From the NCBI GenBank assembly GCA_022695795.1, contig MU404128.1:1-64000 (forward strand): a stretch of DNA of 64,000 bases, in the 5' to 3' direction. The position numbers and the translations under genes were made by a program. Source of the DNA: Biscogniauxia marginata (Eukaryota; Ascomycota; Sordariomycetes; Xylariales; Xylariaceae). Shown piece by piece: positions 46,080 to 58,943 of the stretch. How positions within the stretch are numbered: the first letter of the stretch is position 1; each line of letters begins with the position of its first letter. The notes under the pieces were generated by a model. It was not told where the DNA came from and did not search any database. It saw only the letters and a program-made list of their open reading frames with translations.

Positions 46080-49000
46080 ATAAATAAAATATTTGTGCGT
46101 GCAGAGCAAAATGGTGTATCGAAGGTTTGACAAGACAGAGAAAGGCCGGTGTAACAGGTATAATTACTATTTCTACGGAAAGATTTGGGCTTTTTCTTTG
46201 GTGCCTAGTAGGCGGTATATTTTGTTATGTATCATTCCCAGGCGTAAATGTGGGAATTTGTAAAATTTAGGGGGCACCCAGCGAGCAATACGAGATCCTT
46301 TTCCATTTCTTTTTTGTTACTTTTTTTACTTCTCTCATCACCGAAGGATGTGAAATATCTGAAGATAAATATGTATCACATCAGCGTTCATCAAGACAGT
46401 TGACCCTTCAAGGAGCTATACATGTATTTAGATCCAGTTTAGAATAATCGAGTATCGACTCGTGGACCTAGAGCGCCTAGGTACCGTATATGGAAGGTGG
46501 TGTGTGACTACATATTCGTATTGTTTTATCGCCAAGCAAAACCGAGTCGATCATGAGAACGAACGGGTCAGTCAGCACCGAGCAGCAGAAAGGGCATGAT
46601 TAGCCTGATATGGAATACCCCAGTCTTTTCTCGGTTGCCCGACCTTGAAGCTATTCTGCTCACCTTTCCTCGTAGCCGGTGACGTACGTGACACTGAGAT
46701 CAGCTCTCGTCGCCCTGCTGCTGACTACTCGTCGTATCTGGTTTATTTCCTGTCGTGAGAACTTTTTATACCGATGCATAATACCTACTAGGTACCTATG
46801 TGACCATCTCTCTAGGGACAGATATCAATGGCTTTTCATACCTAACCTACAACTGTACATTTGATCTGAGGTACATTCCTACATACCTTGTTGCTCTCAA
46901 CCGCATTAGCCTATCGCGCTTGCGACTTATAACGACTTTACGCATTGCGCGGACTTGACGTTCCCATAATGTAAATGTGACCGGTATATGACGATATTAT
47001 GTATGCATTATCTAAAGAGCAGCAGCTGGTTGAAATGGGAGGTCCGGGTGGGTGGGTGATTACGAATGGTGGAACGGGAGTTGTCTCCATTCGCAGTATG
47101 TAGTTTAGGTAATGGATGTATCTAGTATAGTATATCAATAATAGAGGGGTAAAACATGCCGAAGTGATGCTCGATAAACTTAGGCGCATACCAGGTATCT
47201 TAGGTTGGTGGGTATATAATAGATAACGACACATATATGCCGCAGTTGTGAGTATTAATAAACTAATATGGTGACGTATATATTGTTTCAATCATAGATT
47301 GATTCACTTAAAACGTCTTGTATAATTTCGCAAACACTTCGAGGGCTCACGTCGTTCGAGTTTCAAGCTTGTCATCAGCGATCAGGTATGTATTGCGTTG
47401 CAAGCTATAGAACGAGCTTACATGTGTCAACTAACCTAAATATAAATACATAGTTCCCAATTGGGGATTAACTCCCCCAACCCCCCCTGTTATGGTGACG
47501 CCATCGTGCTTTGACCTGCTTCATCTAAAGCTTCAAGTTCGAAAGAAAGAAGGGAAAAAACTGGGAAAACGAACCAAAGTAAACCAACCTGTCGGGCCAA
47601 CCCGTCTATACCTGCATCGTTTTTCTTTCCATCTTTCAAAGTGCATATATCTATTCAGCTATTCTCTCCCCATCCTCTCTCGTACCTTATCTCGCGTAAA
47701 TCCAACCACCGAATTAAAGAAACCAATCAGTAGCAAATGGGTACTATCTACCTACATAGATGGTTAATCTACCTGTAGGTAGTAAATTCATAGGCGCCGT
47801 AGCAACACACTACTTCATCGTTAGTGCTACTTTTCAAAAACTGGAGCGCACGCTTATGCAAGGTTATTTGACCGAGAGCCTTATCTGAGATAAACATCCA
47901 AGTAGGTAAGATTAAGGTAGTATGTATCTACGGTAGATACCTGAGATATCTACGAGAACTTGGTAAAGGCAAAGCCATTAGCCTGACAGAGAAGAGAATT
48001 TCATCCAAGCCTGCTGCATATAGCTGAAATTTTTCAGCCGAAAAGATAATTTATTGAGCGCCACGCGCGGACGAGCCTGGTCGATATATATATACCTAGG
48101 CTGGACAGGTAGGTACTGGCGAAATTTACTTTACCCGATTGTCCAGTCGATCAGCTGGAGTAGAGCCGGGCAACTGGAGCAGGACATGAAGTTTCTCGTT
48201 TCGCTATCCCGGATCTGCACCGCAGGCATAGCAGATCTTACCCACTCCCTCCTCGATCGTTGGTTGTCGGGGGTTCCAGGTATATAGTTTGCAGCTTAGT
48301 TAGTCAAGTTGGCCGTCGTTCTCTGGCCGAATTGAGGTCCTGGACGATTATCCTCTTGCTCGTGTGTAGATAGGTACATGTATGTATGTGTTGGTGCGTC
48401 TTGTGTTTCGGAAATCCACGCTTCTTCTTGTCTCCTGTCGCAGTCAGCCTGCAGCTGGCTGCAAACACGGGCGAGACGAGAACAAAACTACTAGATTACG
48501 CAGCCCGCAAGCCTGAGCCTTGGCCTTGGTCACACTTCACCAAAAATGTACCACGCCCATATGCCGAGGCCGGGGAGAAGAAGGAAAAGAGGCACTTGAG
48601 AGGTAAGGGTGACAGGTAGAAAAGAGATCCGAGGCTCCAAGAGGCCGGGACCCGCGCATGTTTGCTGGTTGCATTCGCTCGTGTTGTGTGTCCGGTGTCT
48701 GGTGGTGTGTGGTATGTGGATGTTGCATGATCCACAACGCCATCATCACATCCTTGCTTGGAAGAAGCGATGGTGCAATGGGATCCTTCTTACGGCGCGG
48801 GAGGCCAACATTGGTGTCGTGCCCGAGAAGTAGGCCGGGCCGTGGGCCAGCAATCAAGGCACTAGACTTAATTACTTAACATAATTGTCCTTTTATCGTG
48901 ACCGGGATGTTTCTAGCTTTGCCTCTGTGACGATGATGTCGTGCGCGAAAGAAACACCGCAAAAAAAGCCCACCGGCCATTTTCCTTGGCATTCGCTGAT

Positions 49001-49339
49001 GTGATGGATCGATAGCTACTTGAACCAGAGGGCTGCAGATCTTGTTTCCTCCTCTTGTCTCTCGCCTTCTTCCAATCTATTATTGTCCAACTAGCCAAAA
49101 CACTCCAATTGTTGATTGTAATTGTTAATTTGCAGCGTTCCCGGATGCGCTGCTATTAGGCAGCTTTTAGTCTTTTTCTTGACTCAGACCTGTCTCGCTG
49201 CTTCGCCGCAATCGTTCTTTCACCCCCGAGCTATCATCACGTCTCGCGTCGGGTGTGATCGTTGGTCTGAATACGGCCTGGCCTTCTCGAGACCTTCGAA
49301 ACTACACACTATACCAACTAGTCCTCTAATCACTTCGCA
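46080..49339. other. Long intergenic region without recognised genes
   Basis: About 3.3 kb. Several open frames of 60-120 codons on both strands, none with family resemblance. Palindromic motifs of the CCTAGGTA type occur near 46475, 46781-46800, 47765 and 48095. The last 250 bases are a pyrimidine-rich leader for the small secreted protein gene. Confidence 0.45.
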
Positions 49340-49666
49340 ATGCGACTTCGCGGCGCCCTTCTTGTCGCTGCTATTCCAGCGGCATTGGCTGCTCAGCGCC
49401 AGGCACCAATGCACCCTACAAGTGCCATGGAACGAGGATCACCAAGTTCGACAGGTACGGTTCAACTGCTTGCTGGACAAGACGAACTCAAAGGCTAACC
49501 CTAGGTGTCAGACTTGATAGCTGGTTCTGCGAACTACACGGAAACCCTCGACACTGTCGCGCAAGCCCCGAAACCTATAACCACTGTCGCTACTGAGAAA
49601 CCTGCACTAGAGGCCTCCGTTATGGGCCTCATCGTCTTCTCGGCTGCAGGGCTATACTTGCTATGA
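49340..49666 (+). CDS. Small secreted protein with GPI-anchor-type tail
   Basis: Two exons, 49340-49454 and 49512-49666, giving 89 residues. It has a signal peptide (MRLRGALLVAAIPAALAA), a short Ser/Thr/Pro region with one N-glycosylation sequon (NYTETLD), and a hydrophobic C-terminus (VMGLIVFSAAGLYLL) preceded by small residues, the layout of a GPI-anchored surface protein. The CDS requires the acceptor CAG at 49509-49511. A second acceptor, TAG, 7 bases earlier, would shift frame and give a Cys-containing soluble tail. No family resemblance. The coherence of signal, sequon and anchor supports it as a real gene despite its size; it is too short and interrupted to stand out as an open frame. 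Confidence 0.6.
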
Positions 49667-50316
49667 AGTAGATTTAGCTGGGGGTTGGTGATATAATGGC
49701 GATTCTGTATATTCGGCGTTCACAGGCGGGAATCATAGGTCGGATCGGGGTTGGAGATGTTGGAAATGCATATGTCAACGACGGCTCTTCATGGTGGCGT
49801 TCTGGTTACAGTATACGGATTTTGTTTATATACCCAATTTTGTGGCTGCTTCGCATTCAATATTATGACGCCTTTTCGTTTCGCATTTTTGCTTGCTGAT
49901 CGTGATACTTAATTTGCTCAGTCTGTAACCTGTGCCCCTGGTTTGGTCAAGAGCTTAATAGAACCATAGCTAACGCACTGGTCATGAGTAGTAGCATCGC
50001 TACGTCGTGTGAGTGTCGTTTTCGTAGCGCTTGGCGAGCTGATGATGGACTGGATTTCTCGGGCTCGCATGCTCCTGCTCTTGTCCAAGATTACATCTTG
50101 TAAGGTAGGCGAAACACAGTCACCGTTCAGCATCGACCCCAATGCCGTTGCTTGTCCTTATCCTGTTGAGTCGGAATATGGCGCTCCCAGCTTTTCTGTC
50201 GCAATGTGCTTGATCACAAAACCGTCTACTCTTGCCCTGCTGCTCCTCAATGAACAAAAAGAATATGTATTTTCTTTAAATCGACCGTGGAGCGATGGCA
50301 ACTCGTTTGTAGAAAT
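49667..50316. other. Intergenic between convergent genes
   Basis: 3' flanks of the small secreted protein gene and DPH3. No gene recognised. Confidence 0.5.
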
Positions 50317-50645
50317 TCACGCAGCGATGGGTACTGGCTTCTCCATAGCTGAAGGGTCGGGAGGTGGCTTTGGAAGATTATCCTAGATAGTGATGATGGT
50401 TAATACATTACACCTAGAGGAAATAGTCGAGAGCGGTTGCGAAATACCTGGTCGAAGATAACCCGTATCATAAGACTACAGCTTGGACAGACGGCGATGT
50501 CGGTAGACTCGTCTTGGAGATCGAGGAGGGCGATTTCAAATCGATCGCCACATGGGCAAGGGTAGTGGAAGATCTGGAGTGTCTCGTCAAAGATCATGTC
50601 TTCGATTTCGACCTCGTCGTATACTGCGACTTCGTCGTCGGCCAT
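50317..50645 (-). CDS. DPH3: Diphthamide biosynthesis protein 3 (DPH-type zinc finger)
   Basis: Two exons, 50645-50448 and 50382-50317, giving 87 residues. Hallmarks are YDEVEIEDM, then the zinc ligands Cys30 and Cys32 (PCPCGDRF) and Cys53 and Cys56 ([11 protein letters not shown]). Splicing turns IFDQ into [14 protein letters not shown], the expected C-terminus. Dph3 (Kti11) is the electron donor to Dph1-Dph2 in the first step of diphthamide formation on elongation factor 2 and also supports Elongator-dependent tRNA modification. Length equals that of the family. An in-frame Met 7 codons upstream is less likely since [13 protein letters not shown] is the typical start. Divergent from the ABC transporter gene. 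Confidence 0.95.
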
Positions 50646-51283
50646 ATTTCCGGATTGTGCGTACACGCGTACATAGACAGACAGCGTTGATTGGATGAGT
50701 CAAGGAAGAGGCAACTGAATGGAGAGAAGAAATGCTAGTTTAAAGAAATGTTTTGACCTCGGACCCCGCCATCGGAAATGCCATAATTCGGGTATAACGA
50801 TTTTTACCCCACGAATGCATGGGCTGCAACCCTCCCAGCACTGGCAGTCCACCATTTACAGATTACTAAGCCACATACATAGGGCAATGTCAAGAGCTCC
50901 GGCCGAGCTGTACCTGCCAATTCCTATCACATGCAAGCAGGACGTCACCAAATCGCCGAAGGTAAGAGAGGCTGACTTGGTTATTGGTCGCATCCGCCGA
51001 GGAATGCAAGTACCTTACATACTTGGTCACCATCCCTCCTTCAACCTCCAACGCTCTGCACTTCTCACGACAATATAATAAATCTCCATATCTGTACTCT
51101 TTCTTTCACAATCCTAATTACATGCTATAGTATATTCGGGTGAAGGTGCACAATTGCGCATAGTTGTCTCATGGGTTGAAAGCACGCACTCTTCTTGCTG
51201 CATCGTCTTTCTTGCATCGCCGAGGTTCGCGAACGAGCGCATCTTTTTCTCCTGCGTCTTTTCTCCTTGCCAAATCCGCCGCC
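50646..51283. promoter_or_regulatory. Divergent spacer, DPH3 and ABC transporter genes
   Basis: About 640 bp, no gene recognised. The ABC gene side ends in a strong start context (GCCGCCATGG). Confidence 0.5.
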
Positions 51284-53525
51284 ATGGCGGTGCAGTCTAA
51301 GCTCGTCCTGCCCGATCGATCCCTCAAGAGCTTCGTATCGCGGTTGACCGAGCTCTACGTTTCGAATCGCACCCGAATCTCCCGCGTCGTCTACCTGGCC
51401 TTGTTGATTGCTCTCGTGAACCGCGTTCGCCATGCCGTCTCCGAGCAGAAAGCTGCCTCTGCCCGTGAAGCTGCCAAGCGCCGCTCCGGAACAACCTCCA
51501 GCGATGGCACCGATGCGACGAGCAAGAAGAAGGTTGAGATGAATCGGGAATTCTTCAAGTCGTTGTTGAGGCTGCTGAGGATTGTCATACCTGGGGTTAG
51601 AAGCAAGGAGGCTCGCCTACTCATGAGCCACAGCTTCTTCCTCGTCATACGCACCCTCATCAGCCTGAAGGTTGCCGAGATGGATGGCGCGATAGTCAAG
51701 GCCCTCGTGAAAGGCAGCGGCAAGGAATTTCTGACGAGGATAGTGTGGTGGATGCTTATTGCTGTGCCCGCGACATTTACGAATTCAATGGTAAGCGCAG
51801 TCAGTGCCTTGCTGTATCACCGTACTCTGTTGACGAATGCTATTTCTAGTTATCCTACCATCAAGCCGAGTTATCCCTGAAGTACCGAACACGACTGACC
51901 CAGTATATCCACGACAAATATCTCTCTAAGCTTACCTTCTACGGGCTTTCCGCACTGGATGACCGGATAAAGAATCCCGACCAACTAATCGCAGTTGATG
52001 TCGCCAAATTCTCAAACAGCCTTGCCGAGCTCTATAGTAATTTGGCTAAGCCAATACTCGACATGGTAAGAAGAAGGATCTGACCCGCTTATAACCATCC
52101 AGGGCTAACTTTCGTTAGACTATCTATACTTGGTCATTGTCAAAGAGTGTCGGCGGTGAAGGCGTCATGTTTATGTCATTATTAGTCCAACTTTCGGCTG
52201 GTATCATGCGCGCCCTCACCCCGCCGTTTGGAAAATACGTAGCGGACGAAGCTAGGCTTGAGGGAGAGTTCCGATTCCAGCATTCGAGACTTATAGACCA
52301 TAGTGAGGAGGTCGCGCTTTATCACGGCCACGAAGTCGAGAAAGATACCCTCGACAAGGGCTATTTCACGCTCATCAAGCACGTGAATTACATCTTGCGC
52401 CGAAGATTTTATCACGGGGTTATGGAGGATTTTGTCATCAAATATTTCTGGGGCGCCCTGGGCCTCTTGTTGTGCAGCGTACCGGTCTTCTTCAAGATCC
52501 CTGGTCAACTAGCCGGCACGGTGACCATGGGTGACCGGACTGAAACGTTTGTCACCAACCGACGTATGTTGCTGAGCGCTTCCGACGCCTTCGGCCGAGT
52601 CATGTTCTCATACCGTGAAATTATGGAGTTGGCAGGCTACACCTCCCGTGTAGCATCCCTACTAGAAGTGATGGATGACATACAAGCGGGGCACTTCGAG
52701 AAGCGGCTTGTTTCAAGCTCAGGGACTGAGGACAATGAGGCCGTGTTGAAAGGGCGAGGAAAGGTGGTTGAAAGTAAGGATATTCAATTCATTGATGTCC
52801 CGATCATCTCTCCTAATGGTGACGTGCTCGTTAGAGCATTGTCATTCTCTCTAAAGCAAGGCGACCATCTACTCGTGGTGGGTCCGAATGGATGCGGCAA
52901 GTCAAGTCTCTTCCGAATTCTTGGTGGCCTATGGCCGGTCTACGGCGGCACGGTCTACAAGCCACCATTTATCGACATCTTTTACATTCCACAGCGGCCT
53001 TACCTATCTCGCGGTAGTCTTCGTCAACAGATCACCTATCCGGATAGCCTTAGGACAGTACGTGCCCGGGGGGTGACTGACGCCCAGCTCCTCGACATCT
53101 TAAAAATCCTGTCACTTGAGCACCTTGTGGATCTCTACCCCGAAGGCTGGGATGCCGAAGCCGAATGGCGCGATGTGCTGTCTGGTGGACTACAACAACG
53201 CGTGGCTATGGCGCGTCTATTCTATCACAAACCCCGGTACGCCATTCTCGACGAATGCACCAGCAGTGTGACGCTAGACACAGAGAAGGTTATGTATGAT
53301 AACGCGAAGGCCTTGGGAATTACGCTCATGACTGTAAGCCATCGACGGAGTTTATGGAAATATCACAGCAAGATCTTGCAGTTCGATGGACAAGGCCACT
53401 ATATATTCACAAAGTTAGACGCCGAGAAGCGCATGCAACTCGAGGATGAGAAAGAGGATCTCGACGTGTTATTGAGGCAGGTGCCGGAGATTGAGAGACG
53501 AATTGGCGAGCTGACTTCCGAGTGA
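51284..53525 (+). CDS. Peroxisomal fatty-acyl ABC half-transporter (ABCD/Pxa type)
   Basis: Three exons, 51284-51790, 51850-52065 and 52119-53525, giving 709 residues, the usual size for ALDP-type half-transporters. The membrane domain includes [59 protein letters not shown] and the EAA-like loop [13 protein letters not shown], all typical of subfamily D. The nucleotide-binding domain has Walker [10 protein letters not shown] (about residue 496), signature LSGGLQQRV (about 595), Walker [10 protein letters not shown] (about 615) and the switch His in TVSHRR. The C-terminus is a coiled-coil-like Glu/Arg segment. Members dimerise in the peroxisome membrane and import long-chain acyl-CoA for beta-oxidation; yeast uses Pxa1 with Pxa2. 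I cannot decide from sequence alone which partner this is. All catalytic motifs are intact. Confidence 0.93.
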
Positions 53526-54862
53526 AAGTCGCGCGGGCAACAAGATGAGGAAATTAAGAGCGCAGGGAGGATGACTCGGCGTATAGTGTACTACTAGTAG
53601 CATGAGAAATGGGAAGTGGGAGGTGGCGAGAGCTTTGTTGGATCCCCCGCCATTATAGGAGTTCCCGCCGTTTATGCCGGGCATTACACCATTATATTTC
53701 GCATTCGGGCGTAGAGGTAACCGCGACTCGAGGCCCACGCGAGTTCGGCCTTCACTATGTATGTCAGCTGCACGTCTTCCACCGGGGCCGGGATCGCCCT
53801 CATGCTAATGTAGATAAAATGCGATGAGCGGATCCAAAGTCTTCTCCATCGGGTCAAAGATCACGTTCCATTGGACAATTTGTCATAGATAGCCTGCCAA
53901 CTTATTTCACTCGACATCATAAAAAGCGCTGACTATTTTCTCTCCACATGATTAACCCACGAGCTAGGTCACCGAAGAACCGGGATCCCCCGCGAGTTGC
54001 GTGGACGTGTGGGAGAAGTTAATACACTATGGCCTCACGTCACTAGGGAATACCCACTCTTCACGAGAGTCTTATTCAAGAGCGGTGTCTGCCCCGGGAG
54101 TTGCTCGACGACATCGAGCTGTGCATGGCTTGGTAAAGGCTTGCACAAAGCTTGTCATGAGCGCTAGACTGCCATTATATTAGTGTCGGGACCCCATCCC
54201 GACGAAGATCGGCATTCTAAAGCTCTCGGATATATGTAGGACCTGACCCCCTGAACACAGAATTCTGAGTCGAGCCACTCCGCTCAACCTCTTCCCGGAC
54301 TGTTACATCCACCCAGCGGAGCCTCACTCCAGTTTCTGTTATCCACCCGCCGAAAAAGGGCCGGGTGTATGGTACATACTAGGTGGTCTGGATCGCCCAC
54401 GCCGTTCGTTACATACGGGCTTACGATGCAAATCTCTCTTGTCTAAATGGCCAGAAGGTTGCAGGACTCCCCTGCCGACCCCCAAAAATGCCAGGCTTGC
54501 TCTAAAGTCCGGGTCCTCCGTGTTCAGCGACCCCAAGTATCTCAACGATAGACTCGCGCTGTCGCGCTAGAGCTAGATTCCCACGGGGCTCCGCTGTCTG
54601 GCCCCTGCCGAAGAGGGGACCACGATGGGGGGCGAGCTGGGTCAAGCAGGAAATAAAGGGTCACCTCTCGCTTCTGACTTCTCCCTCGTGATGGTGGTCT
54701 ATCTCCTCTTCTCCTTCTGCTTCTCCCTTCCTTGCTAACCCTCCATCTTGTTGTCATTCCTCTCGACCCCATATCCGCTCCGTGCTTTTGGTCTGTGCGG
54801 CATCGAGAAGTACGGTAAACGTCGCGTTGCGGTGCGGTCCTTACCACCGCGCTGGGAGAACA
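53526..54862. other. Intergenic, no gene recognised
   Basis: 3' flank of the ABC gene and promoter of the sugar porter, with a CT-rich leader at about 54660-54760. Short frames only. Confidence 0.5.
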
Positions 54863-56594
54863 ATGGGTTCAAAGGGTCTGTTCGGCCTCCAAGGCGAGGC
54901 GCTAGCCAGGCTGCAAATCGCATTCATTGTTGCCCCGGCGTTTGTCCTGTTCGGCTACAACCAAGCTGGCATCGGCGGGTTGCTCACTGAGGAAGACTGG
55001 GTGGCTACTTTCCCCCAGATCGACACTGTGAACTCAGAGGGAACAGAGAAGAGTAGCAAGTCGACGCTACAGGGATTTGTGGTCGCCGTCTTTGTCATCG
55101 GCGCGCTTATCGGTTCGCTGTCGTGCTCGTGGTCGGGCGACAAGTTTGGTCGGCGAAATGTCATATTCTTTGCTGGTATCTGCACCCTCATTGGCGAGAT
55201 CCTCGAGGCATCATCCTTCGGAATTGCGCAGTTTATTGTCGGCAGAGTGATTATCGGACTAGGTGTTGGGCAGTTGAGTTCTATCGTGCCTGTGTGGCAG
55301 AGTGAGACGTCCGGCGCCAAGAATCGCGGCCAACACGTCGTGCTAGACGGTCTATTCATCTGTCTAGGCTACTTGCTTGAATCGTGGATCGACCTCGGCT
55401 TCTTCGAGTTCAAGAATGGCCCGGTAACTTGGCGGCCGCCTATCGCCATCGCGTGCGCCTTCTCTCTCGTTCTCATTGCCTCCGTCTACGCCTTTCCCGA
55501 GTCGCCCCGCTGGCTGCTCATGAAGAACCACACAGAACAGGCGCGCGCCAACCTTGCTCTCTTGCGCGGCCTCCCTGAGGACGCAATTGAGGTCCATGCC
55601 GAGATTACCGGCATCGAGCACTCCCTCGAGGACACGAGCGTCTCCGCCGCCAAGCTCAGCGATATGCTTAAGATGGGCGAAGATAAGCTTGCCTACCGTT
55701 TCGGATTGTGTATTCTACTACAGTTCTACCAACAAATGTCGTATGTAACCCTTAAAAAGAATCATTGAGATTTCACGTGTGACCTAACCTCGCATGTACC
55801 CTTCTCATTTCCCCTGATTGAATGAAAAGACACGACGCTAATCAAGAATTATAGGGGGAGCAACCTTATCAGTGTGTACGCACCGATCCTGTTCCAGCAG
55901 AATCTAGGCCTCCCAAGCGAGACATCTAGGGCGCTCTCAGGCGGTGCGCTGACGTGGAAGTTCGCGTCGTCATTCCTGGCATTCTTCACGATCGATCGGT
56001 TCGGACGACGAGCGGTGTTCATGATTAGCGGCGCCGGCATGTCTTGCTGCATGGTAGCGCTCGCCATAGCGACGTCTTTCGGTGTCGAAAACCGAAACGC
56101 TCAGATCGCCGCGGGTTGCTTCATATACCTCTATAACACCTTCGTACCCATCGGTTTCCTAGGCGCCAACTTCCTCTACTGTACAGAGGTGGCACCTATC
56201 CGGTTACGTATGGCCATGAGCTCTATTTCGACGGCGAACCATTGGCTATGGTAAGTTAAATATGCACACTTTCGCAAGCTTACAGACATGCATTCATACT
56301 AACGGCACTACCCTACCATATAGGAATTTCATTGTCGTTATGGTCACACCTGTCGCCATCAACACCATAGGTTGGCAGTATTACATCGTCTTCGCCGTCA
56401 TTGCAGCCTGCGTCCCCCTGTCGGTGTACTTCCTGTTCCCCGAGACCATGGGTCGCAACCTTGAAGAGATCGATCTCATGTTCAAGCAGTCGCCTTCCGC
56501 CTGGACGACCGTCCAGTTCGCCAAGAACCGACCCATCGGGCTACCACAAGAGTTTGAGGAGAAGGCCGACCACAAGCCGGACCACCTAGAGTGA
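54863..56594 (+). CDS. MFS sugar porter
   Basis: Three exons, 54863-55740, 55855-56250 and 56324-56594, giving 514 residues, normal for the sugar porter family. Twelve membrane segments. Signatures present are LFGYNQAGIGGLL in helix 1, GDKFGRRNVIFF after helix 2, FPESPRWLL after helix 6, DRFGRRAVFMISG after helix 8 and FLFPETMGRNLEEIDLMF at the end. All introns lie at phase positions that restore the motifs (for example STANHWLWNFIVV). The substrate could be a hexose, pentose, disaccharide or polyol. Downstream lie an SDR and a sorbitol/xylitol-type dehydrogenase, which points to polyol or pentose use; this is inference. The start at 54863 (ACAATGG) is preferred to an in-frame Met 27 codons earlier. 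Confidence 0.93.
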
Positions 56595-57932
56595 TGCCGG
56601 TTTCACGATAAACACGATGATGAAAGGAAAAGTGATTACATGAATTTTATATTAGAGAAATCTAGAGCTTACATGAGACGTAATATTTTTTATTAGTCCA
56701 TGTCATGTCGATTACACGACGAGAACGAATGGGGTATAGACACGAAAGAAATTACGGAATATGCAAAACCTTACGTTTATGCCCTACAGCAGTTGAATAG
56801 CTAGCTAGACTATGTCAGGCGTACGAGCGTGTCATGGATCAAACGAATACATGCTGGGTCTGCAGATGCAGGCTCACCCGTATCGTATAGACCCTATTTT
56901 TTGTTCATGCAGTAACTAGAAATTCGGACCGCCAAGCTTCCTTAGTTCTTACAACTATACCTACCTATACTACGTAGAAACAATCCCGACAAGGAGGCAA
57001 GTTAATTGAAGCAATAGATAAGCCCTAGAATGCACACCTCATAGGACTCAAGTGACTGCCGGGTATAACTATTGTCGATTCAGAGGCCTGTAATGAAGAT
57101 CTCGGATTCCAATATACATAACCGTAACTAAAAGCGAAACGTTGAAGTCGAGAAAGAGTTACTAGTGTTCGCATCACTCTCACTTCAGTTATCTAGCAAA
57201 TAACATCGAGCCAGCCGAAGGCCGATACCCATAGCGTATAATCTACATCCGCTCGTGGCGGCATCTCTGTCAGAGAGTGCTGGGTTCTTAACGTCACCTA
57301 ACAAACAACCAGGGCGATGATGAATGCTCAAGTATTTATCGTACGATGAGTTATTCTTGCCGATGCTACAGCATAATCTACCGTCGTAGTGCTGCTCCCT
57401 TATACGTGACATGCCGAATCTGGCTGTATCGGTATCTCGCCATCGCGGTCTTGTGACCCACCCTTCACGCATAGTATACGTATTAAGCCGATTACCAACC
57501 ACTTCTCATGCTTCAACTGGGTTTTATTGAATTGATACCCACGAAAACCGCAGTCTGAGTCCAACCTGATACAATACTTTAATGACGTATTTCCAGATTT
57601 ACAAAAAGCGCTGGTCCCGCCATCGAACGGCAGTAGAGAAAGAGAAACCCCCCTCCTCGTGTATATCGCAATGGAAAAGGTTCGGAGACGCGGCTAGATA
57701 TGTAGTAATCGTCCACACAAGAGGCAAGGAAGATGCGGGACGATTCAAGGTAAGGGTATTTAAGTACTAGTGTCATTGGTATAAGTCAATATCTATAGCA
57801 GCCGCCTCAGAAGCGTCTATGTGATTGGTAAGTCATGTAATTGAGGCATGGTTGAGCATTGAGGGACAGACAACTACATTCTGCTGACGATATAAGCCAA
57901 ATTGCTGAAATACTCATTTAGTATCTGTCCAA
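56595..57932. other. Intergenic between convergent genes
   Basis: 3' flanks of the sugar porter and SDR genes. No gene or repeat recognised. Confidence 0.5.
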
Positions 57933-58943
57933 TCATGATAAAGACCAAATTTTTTCATCTCTTAGCCACTCCATAATCACATCAGTACCTTTCTGCGTGT
58001 TTCTAGACACAAGGCCTTTTGCTGGATCCATAGAAGGCCCAGGATCGTTGTAAACCTGGACGAGCCTCGAGTTATCTTTACCGACTTCCATAATAGATCC
58101 TCCTGGGATCTCCGTGTCTTCAACACATCTCAGCATAGCCTCCGCGACCTCATCCGGTGTCACCCACCCATCCTTCTCCGTATCTAGATTAATAAGCTTC
58201 TCCGGGTGCTCAGTCCACAACGGGGTCCGAACCACACCCGGTGCCACGGCATTGACTCGCACGCCGTGCGAGCTGTCCAAACCAGCCAGACAGCGCACAA
58301 ATCCCGTAATGGCATATTTTGAGGCGCCGTAAAGCGGAGCTACGAAGTTGGGGACCTGGCCTGCGACGGACGAGATATGAACAACTCTTTTAGGATTCGA
58401 GACGGACGCCCCCTTGACGTCTTTCCCGCGGGGGTAGAGCCAATGGGACAGAGCTAATTGCGTAGCCCTGATCGGATGGGTAATATTGATGTCGATGAGC
58501 TTGTAGCGATCAGATTGCACCTCGTCCTTGCTCTCCGGAGATCCGGGCGGGTGCCAAAAGTTGGACCAGTGTGGCTCGTAGACGCCGGCCCCTGGACAGA
58601 CGATATCGAAGCTTCCGAATTCCTCCACAGTCTTCTCAAACATGTGCGATAAATCAGACCATGATGTAACGTCGGTCAGAACGAATACCGCCCGTGTGCT
58701 TCCGCCGGAGTTTTCCGAGACAAGCTGCTTCGCTTCCGGACGTAGCGCAAGGTCCGCGATGACTACGTTGCATCCGCGGGCGAGAAGTAAGCTCGCAAAC
58801 GACAGGCAAATTCCTAAGAAAATGTTAAGATTTATTGCGTGGCGAGGTACATGCTTCTACTTCTATCTATACTGAGGCCTACCGGAACCCGCGCCTGTGA
58901 TGATAGCGGTCTTGCCAGAAACTGAGAATGGCGTTGCAGACAT
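57933..58943 (-). CDS. Short-chain dehydrogenase, 15-PGDH-like
   Basis: Two exons, 58943-58883 and 58813-57933, giving 313 residues. Splicing completes the cofactor motif ITGAGSGICLSFASLLLARG, in which the last Gly of the usual Gly-x3-Gly-x-Gly is Cys. Asp follows strand 2 (VVIADL), so NAD is the likely cofactor. Further motifs are VLTDVT, CPGAGVYEP (in place of NNAG), VVHISSVAGQVP with the catalytic Ser and YGASKYAITGF with Tyr-x3-Lys. The C-terminal 60 residues (EVGKDNSRLVQVYNDPGP) are typical of the fungal hydroxyprostaglandin-dehydrogenase-like SDRs, whose natural substrates are mostly unknown secondary alcohols. It lies between the sugar porter and the polyol dehydrogenase, so it might reduce or oxidise a sugar derivative. 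Confidence 0.85.
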
